Source: Trichostrongylus colubriformis (Eukaryota > Nematoda > Chromadorea > Rhabditida > Trichostrongylidae). Taken from it: a stretch of 64,000 nucleotides of DNA. The notes beneath the pieces were generated by a model, which was not told the DNA's origin, made no database searches, and saw nothing but the letters and a program-made list of their open reading frames with translations. The translations under genes were made by a program, and so were the position numbers. Numbering within the stretch: the first letter of the stretch is position 1; the number at the start of each line of letters is the position of its first letter. Of the stretch, positions 47,301-59,000 are shown piece after piece. The DNA lies in contig OZ022260.1 of assembly GCA_963978905.1 (NCBI GenBank), positions 48,877,551-48,941,550 on the forward strand, in the 5' to 3' direction.

Positions 47301-49121
47301 CCAAAGCACTAATTGTTTGCCAACTTTACAAAATTTGAAACAACTCGTGAAGCCGAGAACTATAGATTGTATTTTTTTTGAAAATCTGAATTCTGTGAAG
47401 CTTTCAGTGACTGTAACGCGGACAAGAAACCCGGGAACGCCGAACAAGCCACGAATTCATTCTCTTACAACCGACTTGCTAACTCTCGATTTAATCACTA
47501 AAAAAGCTGATCCTTCGGAAAAACACGACCACTATCTAATGCCACAACAACAGCATTTCTAGAGCGCACCTTTTCGAGGACGCAAATTCATTTTCAGTTC
47601 AGGCGTTTCACGAAGAATAGATTCATAATCTGAAGTGGGCAATGAGGGAATAAACTCTTGATCATCGTCGCTTTCACTACGCTGAAGATCTCTGAAACAT
47701 GAAGCAACTGAATGGAACAAATGGATAAATTAGGTAAATGAAAATAGCAATGTCAAAATATATCGACCTACATTTCGGCATGGAAAAGTTTTCTAAGCCT
47801 AGTTCGTTTGCGATGAGAAAAACGAGGAGTATTTGAAGCAGAAGCCGACTTGCTTCTAGTTCGGATTGCAGCCGAAGTATGGCCCATCGGACTTCGTTTG
47901 AGCGAACGAGTAGGAGTGCTAGCCTGAAACCCTGACAACTAGGAATCTCCACCAATACCTATCAAAAACTCCCTTTACGCTGTATTACCAGCTCATTTTC
48001 CAACTCTGCATCGCTCGAAAATTCATACTCATTCCCGTTCTTCGCTGGTTTCGCCATAGGAAGAATGAAGACATCTCCAAGTGGACGTTGCTTCTCTGCC
48101 AAAATACGGCGACAAATGGGATCACTCTCGATGCAGAAATCGGGAGTACTTCTGAAGATGCAGTACCTCGTAAGTTCATGCAAAAAAAACGCAAGACTAC
48201 AACTACAAACATACTGCAATTGGTTTTCCTCGTTTTCCTTCGAGTCCACCACAGTAGTGAAATTCGAAAAGCAATTCTAGAAGTAGTAGTAGTCGAAGTA
48301 TTTTATTGTGTGATCTTACGTGGCTATACATATAAGAAGCTCTAAACGGGGAGTATGCAACTGCAATATCAGTAAATCAATTCCTATGTAAAACGGCTTT
48401 ATAAGAAGCTCTACGGTGGCTCGTTGGTAGCTGAAGCACGCTGTTTTTCAACCCATCTCCGTGTTAATGAGGTGTCGATAGCTCTTGTTTCATTCCGGCT
48501 CACTTTAGGTTCCTGCACTTGGGCTTTCTTAACACCAGGGGAATACCTCGAAGGAACCAATCTCAAATGTCTATCACCCCCATTATATCCCATCTTAGAT
48601 AATATTAACTATAAATTGCAGCAAACCGTCGGTCTGTCTGCCTCATCATAGTGTCCCTCTGGAGTGCCGCTTGGATCACTTTTATTTTTCCACCGCAATA
48701 AGGCTCGTTTAGCAACACATAGTAGGAGAGGAGCCAACAAAAAATGCGAGATGCACTTTGTCATACCAGCGAACACATTAGCTAACGTAGCCTAAACAAA
48801 CACATTATTAGGTAATCGACTTTCTTTCGATCCTTCTGTGACAGAATGACGCCTTTTGGTGAATCGGTCATATCTGCTTTAAAACTAATCAACCAATTGT
48901 TAAAAAATGGAGCGACGCCGCACTTGCGAAGCAATATCTTGCGGCACTAATGCAGCACTTATTGTTAGATGGGAAGCTTACGCTGGTTTTGAGGTCGGAA
49001 AGGAAACTCAAATCAGAAACTGAAGTCATACTCTGCATTGGATGATGGTATCGTGAACTTTGTCGAGTAAAGCTTCATGTCTGCTGACATCCTCGTCGTC
49101 GCTGAACATAATAGAAGCCAT
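41327..49121 (-). CDS. Unrecognised protein, 14 exons, acidic/basic, probably nuclear
   Basis: Exons in coding order: 49121-49032, 48593-48504, 48276-48215, 48151-47989, 47923-47772, 47691-47570, 46247-46120, 45850-45733, 45530-45488, 45168-45093, 43963-43813, 41671-41582, 41468-41428, 41347-41327. They total 1347 bp (448 aa plus stop) with phases matching throughout. The start MASIMFSDDEDVSRHEALLD lies one base after a TTTCAG acceptor, fitting trans-splicing. Visible regions are a serine/arginine-rich basic part (TRSLKRSPMGHTSAAIRTRS, RKRTRLRKLF), an acidic part (RSESDDDQEFIP), RPRKELWTDEDELPLYDIQ, EKCLDEDDCTDF, a possible helix (VETEIVKQHGAMVKHLVEKV), and the C-terminus LAALFPPESLDLKSDTSTL. 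I recognise no domain. Exons 2 (alternative donors), 9, 10 and 11 are least certain. A mariner lies in the sixth intron and a fold-back in the eleventh. Confidence 0.7.
42721..42961. mobile_element. Small fold-back element (MITE-like), 241 bp
   Basis: Inverted arms of about 82 bp (42722-42803 and 42878-42961) with matching blocks such as GTTGTG.., CCACCCAAYCAAATCAC and AATTTYCAACGTGG, and a spacer of about 75 bp. No coding capacity. It sits in the intron between exons 11 and 12 of the unknown gene. Confidence 0.75.
46404..47280 (-). mobile_element. Mariner transposon, internally deleted, in an intron
   Basis: An 877-bp element with terminal inverted repeats of about 32 bp (TTAGGTTGTTCCRAAAGTCT at both ends) flanked on each side by TA (46402-46403 and 47281-47282), the mariner target duplication. 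The transposase is broken. The N-terminal part shows WFISFSNGEIDMKDKPRLG. A later part shows FFMTTTALISREV, the frameshifted remnant of the second-aspartate region. The C-terminal frame (46472-46705) shows PHPPYPPDIAPSDHHL with the third catalytic aspartate, and WEKGINDFSIKWQRVADNNG. At 877 bp against about 1.3 kb for a full mariner, some 400 bp have been lost from the middle. It lies inside the sixth intron (46248-47569) of the unknown gene, in the same orientation. Confidence 0.92.
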
Positions 49122-49717
49122 GCTGAAATAAGTATCAGGCTACACCGACATCTTGCACCTGTGATGAACTTCTGCGTCGATTTCTCACTCTTTTCGGAAG
49201 AGCAATTTGAATGAGAAATGTGTAAGTCTGAAGAGCGAACTGTGACTGAAACAGGAGAAATTTCTTTCAAACACAAACTTTTTAAAATTACCAGAATCGT
49301 TACCACTGCGCTTGCGCCTAAGCAAAATTTAATTTAGAGAATAGCTCTTACATGATTTCTAACAGAACGACGATAGGCAAAATCGAGCATTAATGTGTAC
49401 AACATATTAGCAAAAACCAGTGAATGATAGTATATATAGCAATCGCTGTGCCTGAAAGATAATGGGCGCGCGTTCATGTCGAGAGGGCTAAGGTCACCTT
49501 CTTGTGGTCTATGTTGAATATATGGATGCATATGCAACTTTTGCATGCGTGTAGATTTAGCGAGAACCCTAACAGCCTAACAAAGGATGGTGCAGAAATA
49601 CTGTATGTACCTACAACGTTCATAGCATAGCAAGATTCAGACCGGTGAGCTTACTCACACCACTCCTCTTTTGCAAAAAAAAAAAGAGGAAATAAAAAGT
49701 ATTCAGGTGCTAATGTA
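49122..49717. other. 5' flank of the unknown gene
   Basis: Upstream region of the minus-strand gene. A TTTCAG acceptor ends one base before the ATG codon (exon begins at 49122), so the promoter may be here, with the outron trimmed by trans-splicing. No other element is recognised. Confidence 0.35.
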
Positions 49718-50566
49718 TCAGGTTCAGCAGAAAGTTTTAACCGCTATCTCACTTTTATTTTCAAAAAGTCATAGTTTTGCAACAATACAAGCTCAATCAA
49801 CTATGTAGTCCCCATCATTGTCTAGAACATATGTCCAGCGATTGGGCAGCTTTTCGATCCCCTCGGCCCAGAACTGCGACAACTGCAACTTAAAAAGTGG
49901 ACTACTTCAGTTTCGAGTTCCGACTGCTCATTGAATTGTTCGTCGCGAAGATGAAGCTTCAAGGGGCGAAACAGGTGGTAGTCGGATGGAGCCAAGTCTG
50001 GAGAATGAGAGTGGTGTGGTAAGAGTTCCATCCAAGTTCGGCAATTTTCTGGCGGCTGTTTCGCGATGTGGGGTGCTGATTCTCGACGCTCTGTCCGATT
50101 GAGGTAGATCGTCTGGGATCCATCTCGAAAGCATATTGCGATAACCGAAGCCATGAAGGCGGTCCACTACGGTCCTTTGGCTGTCCACTACGGTCCTTTG
50201 GCTGCATCCGAATGTCGTCCATAATTCTCGAGTGGTAGCATACCGCTCCTCTTCTAAGGCACTGCGTAGGGTTTCATCAACCACGACAGTCGGGCGTTCG
50301 AAACGAGGTTAGTCTCTGAGGGAGATATCTCCTCTTCGGAAGCGCTGGTACAAACGGCGAACCGATGATTCGGAGATGATGTTCCACTTGAATGCAGCGC
50401 AGATATTGGCAGTAGCAGTCGTCGATCCGTGGTCTTGCAAGAACCCGTAGTAGACATCCGCTCGCAGATGGCTTTGATCGATTGAGATAATGATTACTTC
50501 ATAACAATACGCATGCATTTATATAGGTCTCCAGGTGAAGCTTTAAGAACCTTCTATCGAACCTTG
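49718..50566 (-). mobile_element. Second mariner-family transposon, degraded
   Basis: Transposase fragments on the minus strand appear in the expected order. They are RADVYYGFLQDHGSTTATAN and SVRRLYQRFRRGDISLRD (helix-turn-helix region, 50518-50309), VVDETLRSALEEERYATTRE (linker), then HSPDLAPSDYHLFRPLKLHL (C-terminal catalytic block, about 50010-49950). Frames shift between the pieces. The ends show similar sequences in inverted orientation (AGGTTCAGCAGAAAGTTTT on the left, the complement of AGGTTCGATAGAAGGTTCT on the right), about 70 percent alike, so the limits are approximate. A 21-bp tandem duplication at about 50161-50203 repeats QRTVVDS. It is a different lineage from the mariner at 46404. 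Confidence 0.75.
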
Positions 50567-53483
50567 GTGCTGCTGCATCCCCACATCACCTCCAAGAATT
50601 TAGAGAGAATGTAGAAAAAACCGGTCAGGACTTTCTGCTCAACTCAATAGTTTGAGGAGGGGGATTCCATTGTGCTCGACATCCGGCGCTACTTTTGCCT
50701 AGCTTACTGGCCAAGCCTTAGCTTAGGGGAAGCCTCGAACCCCCAAAGTAATGCTTAGGTAAAAATATACACTTGTGGTATGCAACTGATAGTTCCAATG
50801 AGGGACGATAGCACGACAATGTGTGGGCCCCTCCGCAACTACAGTAGCCCCGGTATTCAAAAGGCTCCTTTATAGGCTTTTCCCAGAAATTGCTCCATAT
50901 TACTTCCACGTATTCCGAACACTCCTTCCTCGCCGAAAAAAAACTGACACTGGAACCCATGTTCATAGGGTTCTTTAAGAGAAGGCTGAACCAAGACAAT
51001 ATTTTCAAAGAGAGAGTAAACTGAGCTTACCAACTTGATGAGTAGAAGAATGAGAAAGAGCAGCAGACGAGGATGCTGTGGTTTTGTAACGATCTATCAG
51101 CGGTGCTACGTGATGAGGGAGGGGGCATCCCTCCATGGTAGCTTTTTCCGTCATAAGGCAACCGTCAGACTACTCGATTTTGCGGCTCCTCACACGAAGT
51201 TGCGGGATTGCATGATACCAGTCTAACAGCGGCCTAAGATTAGGAGGGGAAGATGCGCCTCCTTTCTCTACTGAGGCTTAGCAAAAAATATACGCTTCAG
51301 TATGAAAAGAGACTCTTTAGAGTTTCTTCCGAGATGCTCAGGTGTGCAACTTTTCATAATATGCCCCCTCCCCCTCTTACTGCGATAGCACCCTTCCAGC
51401 AACAAAAACTAACATATGGAAGAGTATCGACTATTACTTCTTCTACTTTCCTTATCAATGGCACTCCACTTCTCCTTCCCAGCGCTCAGTGCAAGACATA
51501 AAAGCTACGACTTATTAGGAGAATGATCGTCGGTATACCCTTGGCGGGATACGAATACGAGCGTGGAAAAGTAGGGCGGATTACCAGGACAATGTGAGGT
51601 AAATTACAAAACTACAAACGACACCTCTTCATGAAGTCAAACGATCGAGCTCATGAGAAAGTCTAAAGAGATAATTACAATTTTGTAATTATAAGTTCAC
51701 ACATTAATAGATCCATTTACCTCTTTCTCAGCAGCAGGGAGCATTACTAACTTGTTGAAACGAATATTCAAACCAGAACAGTAATTATCACAATGGCACA
51801 TATGGTAGCACAATGCGGCAGATGCAAGCACTATGACTATCAATAACAAGGAACGGCGCACAACAATAAACACGAGATCGATTGAAGAAAACACTAACTC
51901 GATAGAGTTGAAAAAGCAATGAATCGATCAGCGAAAGTCCTTACTTTATTAAAGGAGAGCTGGAAATGTTCCCATTCTTCTTATAAGAAGAGGATATCAG
52001 ATCGAAAAGTCTTTACAATGTGACACATATCATTCGACGCGCTTTTGGGCGCTGATTTCAAATTGTATTGAAAATCTGCCGAACGATTCTTTTGATAGAA
52101 TTATGGTGGTTGTCTTGAATGTACCAGTCCGGTTCCACATGTACAAGCGTTTCCTCGCCCACGTCGCAGATGAATACAAGGGAAGTCAAGGTGTGCAGCA
52201 ACATGGCACAGAGGTAATCGAGGCGATGTGTGGAGCGGGACTTCTATGAAGGCACTTTTTTTGCTTTGTAGGCTTTTCTCTTTCATGCCTGTGAAGAATC
52301 CCAAAAAGTGTTGCCGTGTACTATAACTGTTATATTCGTTTTCCGCCTGCCTCATTCCTTTGTTCGAGACAATATAGCAGAAAACTCGAGGAGTCTCTGA
52401 TTCGGCTTGTTTATATGACTCCCATAAGGGCCGAATTGGGCGTTGTCGCGGGTGAAACGATTAGGTCGCGTTCATACTCTCCAGTGCCATGGACAGGACG
52501 TGGCTGCGTGTCTCTGCGCCTCCGCCTACATCGTTTTCTTGGTGAGTTAGCTGTATCCAGGCAAAAAATAACCTTGAGAGAGCTTATAAGCAGAAAATCG
52601 ACGCGACATATGCTTTTGCCGAATGGCCCCCCTCAATTCCAGTAGCACCGAAAAACCTCCACAGCTCCACTTAGAAAGCCGGTTGGCAGGTTTGGAATAG
52701 ACATGCATGTTGAACCAGTCATTCAGAGCAACCTCCATAAGTCAGAGTGTGTGGGAGATTTTGAAAACAGATTTGAAATCAGCGCCTATCAGTGAGTCGA
52801 GTGATATGTGTCTTGTTGAAAAGGGCTACTTCGACCTGTTACCCCTCTCGCTTGTTTGCTTTACAAACAACTTTGGTAACCGATGGCAAGAATCCCCCAA
52901 CAGCCACACTCTTTCAGATGTGTTAAAGCCATATGGGCACGAAAAAATGAAATGTTGTGTTGCAAAACGTTCATTAGGCATCACCTATAGTGTATCACAA
53001 GCGAGCCAAGAGAACATTTTGCTCACTGCTTCCCACTTCATTCTCAAATTTATATTTGAATAAACAGCTGAAGACATAAGAGCTTTTGAGTTTGCATAAC
53101 CGATAATTTGAGATTATAGGAAGGTGCATAATTCAACTGATCTCGAACACAGAGTTGCAAATTCATGATGCCCCAAAAAGTCATCGAGACATTAGACAAC
53201 GTGTATCAATTTAACAGATGCTATACAAATGAGAAGACAGACTGAACTGAACCACAGCTGAGAAATACAAAGAAGGGCACCAACGTTACTTCAAAATCCA
53301 TCCGCTCTCTTGTGCAATTGCATACTGCCGCTACTACAGTAGGCTTACGTCCGATTTTACCTCTTTCTCGAGTTGTAACGGAGCTCGTCTGATTTATTGT
53401 GTGACAATACATCGATGAGCTTAAAACTTAGTTTTGCTTTATGCTCCACTCAAACTTGACATTTATGTGTGGAAGCAGGTGGG
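50567..53483. other. Gene-poor interval
   Basis: No convincing gene. One minus frame at 51697-51894 has a membrane-like stretch (LLLIVIVLASAALCY) bounded by possible splice sites and could be a lone exon, but no partner exons were found. Other open frames have no recognisable features. Confidence 0.35.
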
Positions 53484-53774
53484 TTAATGTGGGTCGGGGG
53501 GGGGGGGGGGGGGGAGCGGAGACGCAACTTCACGTTCAATGACTGAACGACAACGTATCCTACACCATTCTTCACAAACACGTGAAGACATGGTAAACGC
53601 TGAAATTCGTGTCCCCCCCCCCCTTCATGGAAAAGTATTCACCATCATCCGCTGTAGGAACGATGACGTGGAAGCGCTCTTAGCACGTTTTTACATGTGT
53701 GCGCGCGCTAGCTACTTAAAAGATGGAGTTGTGTATCCCCTTCCACCCCCCCCCTTCCCCGTGACCCACATTAA
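53484..53774. repeat. Inverted repeat with poly-G and poly-C in opposite arms
   Basis: TTAATGTGGGTC followed by 19 G (53484-53514) is mirrored by a C-run, then GACCCACATTAA (53746-53774). Another C11 run lies between them (53613-53623). The arms can pair, including G-run with C-run. It may be a degenerate fold-back transposon that grew its tracts by slippage. Confidence 0.75.
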
Positions 53775-54150
53775 CGTTCGCGGCAGTTAGGAAAAGCCAC
53801 TTTACTCGGTGCTGTTGTTGGTCGGAGAAGGTGGGCACTCATTGTTGCCATGTTGTCCCTCACTCGATACCGTTCTACGGCCATCAGTTTGGTCAGTCAA
53901 GAGTGTATTGCCCAGGCCTTACTTCAGGGAGTAAGAGTTTTCCCCTAAACTAAGGTTCAGGCTAAAAACCTGGGCAAAAATTGCTCCCAACGCCGAGCAC
54001 AGTGGAGTACCCCTCCGCTATTACCACTCTTTGCTTTTTTAATCTTATATTATACAAGTAGCTGAGTGGGAGAGCTGAATGTGAAATGTTTTAACAGTGA
54101 ATGTGGAATGCTGTGTATGACACGGCGCATTAATGAGGGAAACATCCCCA

Positions 54151-55428
54151 TCCTACTTTATATAATCGGCTAAGTGTGTCTGTTGGTGTGTGTGTGTTTG
54201 TCTGTGTGTGTGTCTGTTTGACCGGAAATTCATATCTCGCGTCGCAGCAAAGATAGGATCCTGGATTTTGGATATGATATAGGGGATGGTGAGGGGATCC
54301 CAGCAGTGGTGGACCGAAAGTGATAGCAGCTGATAAGGGTTGATAAGGAGCCTCGAAAGGCTAATGTCGCCAAATCCGTTTCGCCTTTCGGGTCGATCCT
54401 AGAGAGCCCTTACTCATAGGTGTTTTGAGGGGTGGGACGGGCACATTGAACGTGGGTGATTTAAATTGATAACACTTGATAAGATTCGATAAGGAGCGGC
54501 AAAAGGCGCATGTCGTCAAATGCGTTCCGCCTTTCGGGTCGATCCTAGAGAGCCCTTACTCATAGGTGTTTTGAGGGGTGGGACAAGCACATTAAATGTG
54601 GGTGATTTGAATTGATAACGCTTGATAAGATTCGATAAGGAGCGGCAAAAGGCGCATGTCGTCAAATCCGTTTCGCCTTTCGGGTCGATCCTAGAGCGCC
54701 GACACTCAGCCGACACTCATAGGCGTTTTGAGGGGTGGGTCGGGCACATCAACGGTGGGTGATCCAAACTGATAACGGACGGTTGATAAGATTCGATAAG
54801 GAGCGTCGAAAGGCTAATGCCGTCAAATCCGTTTCGCCCTTCCGGCTAACAGTGGAATGTTCACACTCAGAGGTATTACAGGATACGGCGACCTTAATGA
54901 CGGCTTTTCGAAACTGATAACGGCTTACATGGAGTGATAAGAACCATAAGGAAATGGGGAAGGGTAAAATCCGGTACACTGCTCTTACTATACGACTGCT
55001 GTAGTAATGGCATCTGATGCCCAGTACCATTGAGTGAACATATTTTGTTTATGTTCTGATATCTGCTGCCGATGTATCAACCGCTAAATCGCCTAGCGTT
55101 CCAAATAATGGTGCATGTCTTTTGATACTACGACCTACGTGGATGATGAAGACACGATCTAGATTTGTGATAGCAAAGCAGGCGATTCATTCTCTCACGC
55201 GGTGCCAGCAACAGTACTGCGTATCGACCGCTTAATTATGTGACATTCCAAATAGTGGTGCATGTTCACAGGAACGATAAGCATCGATGACCGGCATACG
55301 GATCTACCAATTATATGTAGAAAGCAGATGCTCAGCAAAAGGCAAAATTTCATTTCCTCATAACATATTTCTATTGAGGAAAATAAACCATGAATAATTC
55401 GCACAATACTGTGCGATAGCCCAACTGG
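54151..55428 (+). mobile_element. Helitron/HINE-like element, copy B, with minisatellite
   Basis: It starts TCCTACTTTATATAATCGGC after an A. It has a GTGT/GTCT microsatellite and the family phrase GAAATTCATATCTCGCGTCG. It ends with hairpin GCACAATACTGTGC, then CCCAACTGG, then T. The 1278-bp interior is dominated by a 146-bp tandem repeat, plus two looser repeats of a phrase ending in GGTGCATGT (about 55070 and 55220). There is no coding capacity. It lies upstream of the hnRNP M gene in the same orientation. Confidence 0.6.
54371..54950. repeat. Minisatellite, 146-bp period, about four units
   Basis: CAAATCCGTTTCGCC-type landmarks start at 54371, 54517, 54663 and 54824, giving periods of 146, 146 and 161 bp. 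Units share CTTTCGGGTCGATCCTAGAG, GGTGTTTTGAGGGGTGGG and GATAAGATTCGATAAGGAGC. The first units are the most alike and the fourth is diverged. Confidence 0.9.
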
Positions 55429-56047
55429 TTTACCAAAAACGAGGAAAATTCGCCGCAGTTCTTGAAATGTGGAGGTGTGTATGGCCTAGTCCACGAAAAT
55501 CTTTTCGACACCTTTATTATTCAGGACTACTTGATCATAAGTCAAAGTCTCATTCAACATTTTGGATATGGCTACTGTCTTTGGTACCGGCGCTGTTCAC
55601 AGCTAGGCCCCCTTTGGTGCCAACTCTCACCATTAGCGCCTTGGACCGCCTTGACTTTCATTTGGGAGGGTAGTACAAGAGGTGGGATGGTATCAGCCGA
55701 ATATGCAGGATTATTGACAAGCGCAGCGCCAGTGCAAAACCACACCCAGTAATATTCCTAGTTAAGTAGGTATATACAAGTAACAACTGTCGCGCTCCAG
55801 CGCGCTTTGATACAGTAAGCCCATCCTTTAATTCTTTGCTACGCTGCGTTGGCGTGCCAACCGCGTAATGCTAGCAATTGATTGAGCCCCTGTGTATTGG
55901 GTGGTCGTGTTTGTGGTTAAGAGTGCTTTGATTTCTTATGGATTTCGTACATCTTACTCAGGTTCATTGTCTATTCTATTCGGGTTGCGTTCTTTTGAGA
56001 ATAGTCTTCACCTTGATCGTCTATCCTTACTGACGGCATTCGTTCAG
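55429..56047. other. 5' flank / outron of the hnRNP M gene
   Basis: This 619-bp stretch between the Helitron-like element and the start codon must contain or adjoin the promoter. No TATA-type element in a convincing position is seen. Confidence 0.35.
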
Positions 56048-56048
56048 A
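56041..56048 (+). promoter_or_regulatory. Likely spliced-leader trans-splice acceptor at the hnRNP M start
   Basis: CGTTCAG ends exactly at the base before the ATG (56048). A 3' splice site touching the start codon leaves no room for an ordinary 5' untranslated region in this exon, which is typical for nematode mRNAs that receive a spliced leader. An upstream cis exon cannot be excluded. Confidence 0.55.
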
Positions 56049-59000
56049 TGTCGCGTGGAGGTCGCGCAGACAATGGAGCTATGAAGAAGAGGCGCAGTGA
56101 AAGGAGTCGTTCTCGAAGTCCGCTGAAAGGGGATCCTAAGCGAATCGCAGGTACTTCTGTTGTTTAGTTTTCTTGTATACGTCATCGTAATTTACAGAGG
56201 TTCCCGTGTCGGTGTGAAGGAGGCTATCATTCACGCCGTTGATCTTCCTTCATCCTTGAGAAGATGGATCCATTGAGATGTCGTATTCCCACTTTTCACT
56301 TCATCTTCGCGAAAAAGGAAAAAGAAGTTCAAGCAATCGGTCGTCAATCGTAATCAGCAATCGTTAGGGAATAAGCCTGAAAATCGATTGTGAGGGTCTG
56401 CGTGCTCGTCTCTTTACTCTTCTTGTGGCATTATAGAGGCAACGTAGGAAACATCCAATCGGAATATAAGTTTCCAGTTGTGAGGGAATCATTTTTTACA
56501 TTTCTTTTTCTACTTGTGGATAAGGTTTTTATCTATTTTTGAAATATCATCCAGGTAGCTAGAAACTGATTCTGCGTGGCGGGTATGCTATCACCCACAC
56601 CATCTTCGTTGATGTTTGGCACGTAAATGGTCTATTACCATCCCTTTGAACCTCTTATAGAATGGATCAAGAATGTTCGCCATGGCGAGAGTTATATTCA
56701 TTTGGAGGTACATGAGTTGTTGCTTCTATAGACAGCTTCTTCAGCCGTTTAGGTGGACGTGATGGTGACAGACGTGGAGGAGTTGGTAGCATGGGCGAAC
56801 GCATGGTGTTTATCACTAATCTTGCTTATGAGGTCCGCTGGGTGGAGCTGAAGGATATTCTGCGTGAGCACGGTGGAGAGGTTCGATATGTTTCCTCCTA
56901 CCCATTTTATGCGGACCACGTGGAGTTATGGTATTCTCTAACTCGACGATTGATCTAGCAAACATCCGATCTCATACGCTTTAAGTTTTTCTTGGTGCGT
57001 TTTGGCTCACTTTCCATTAATGGAGGGAGCGCTGCGATCGATCCCCCTGTGGTGACGTTTCCTTCATAGTGTTTCCATTCTCAGAAACTAAGTCCTAAAT
57101 GTATGATTGCTTTTGAATCGAACTCCATTGCTTCCTGTAGAGCACCCACCTTCCCATGGTCTGCTCCTATGGCAAGTGTTCCCCGTTTTGCCACCGGTTT
57201 GTTTGTCGTGTCAAATTAAGTTCAGGTTGTATTTGTCGAGCTGTTGGAAGACCGTAACGGACATCCGAAGGGGAATGCGATTGCCGAGTTCAAGACGAAA
57301 GAAGGTGCAGCAAACTGCATTAAGAATCTCGACGGCTTCGAGATTCGCAAGAGAAAGATTATTACGAAACCAATCCGCGTATGTTCCTCTAGATTTTTGA
57401 TCTTGGTCTAACAGTATCTTCTTGAGGCCCTTGTGAATTCAGTGCGATTCAAACGTCGTTGTACCTCCGTATTTTTGAAACCATTTGTACAGTCAGACCT
57501 CGGCTTCTCGAACTATATTCTACTACATCTGGTCGTAGGATTGTCTTCGATAGTTTTCCAGTTCTAGAAAATAGCTGGAGCCCGTTATGGAGTAGGGCCA
57601 TTGTGCCGATGCTTGTGGACGTGCGCTTTTATTACGGCTACGGAGGAAGTTTTCGAAACGTCGATCTGAGAGACCCGTCACATAATTGAAACTTGCCAGT
57701 ACCCTAACTACTCGCATATCAAGCTCTTTCATGGGTGAGGTTGAGCGGGAAAGTGGAAATGAATGCCGAAAACAGAGAACAGAGGTTTGGATGCTTCGGA
57801 AAGAATGGTTGTGTTCTGTGTTTTGTCGGTTCAGTCCCGGTTCACGCATCCATCCCAATAATCGACCCCTACTCATCAAGTCATGGCAGTGGCGCATTGT
57901 CTCTTCTTTCGCGTCAACGCCACAATCTCTTCTCACTTGACACCAGGAGGCTTGGCCAGCCCCATAAGGTAGAAGTTCTGATAGACCCACTGGCAAACAA
58001 CCCACTCGACTTTGGTTTTTATATAGGATGGATTATAGTTTCTTGTAATTGAACAAGGGAAGAGGCGGGGGTGAACTTCTCTGGATGCTGACAAGCTCCC
58101 AAAGCTAGTTGATCCGAATGAGGAGGTGTTACCAGATGAAATTGTTGCCTGAATATTACTGCAAATGGCAATGCGCTTTCGTCAATTAATGGGTATTGTT
58201 GTATACCAACACGGAGTACTGCCCGTAGGTAAAGGGCTGGCTAACAACGCGAATGCACAGATGCCACAATTACGAAGGAATGTAAGGACACTGGAAGGCA
58301 AAAGTTCACTAAAAAATTTCTTGGTGTTTCAACCTAGAGCTTTGTATCAGAGGGAAGCGTTGTTAACCCAGTCGTTGTTACTCTAATGGTCAACGTCGAG
58401 TAACTTTCTGAAAGTGCAGCGTTCCTCCGTACCCTAGTAAAAGTCTCATCGGTATACTTGACGGTTTAATGGCTGCTTCTAATTCAATGGCGACAGTTTA
58501 GGTCACGCGGTCGTAAGCTTTCGCAGCTCACTTTGCGAAAGCGAAGTTGATCCGTTGTCCAGTACTCGTTTAGTTGCGCTTTTATAGGATCCAGTTGCAT
58601 TTTTACGGAAAGTCCAAGAAGAAACAGGAGTAGACTATCTGGCAAAATGTGGAGGCAATGCATTGGCACGAGGACGAGATGACCGCCCAACTCGTACGGG
58701 CAGCTACGATCTTTTCGGCTTGAGTCCGGAATTTCTTCGTCAGCATAACATAGAACCACCTCTGTGTGATCGCGTTTTTATTGCAAACGTAAGTTTCAGA
58801 GGCATAACACTTTATTTCAGAGTGCCATGAATAAGGGAACCTGAAGAATGAAATGTCTCAAGTAAAAAGGTGTTGGTCCATCTGCAATAAACTACAGTCT
58901 TGTGTTTTAGCTGTCATTTAATGTCGGAACCGGGAGGATTTATGATATATTCGGGCTCGCGGGTAATATTGTTTGGATGGATCTTCACATGGACAAAGAA

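Noticed and set aside
51697..51894. Possible single exon with a membrane segment (LLLIVIVLASAALCY)
   Set aside because: Plausible splice borders, but no second exon or start could be linked to it.
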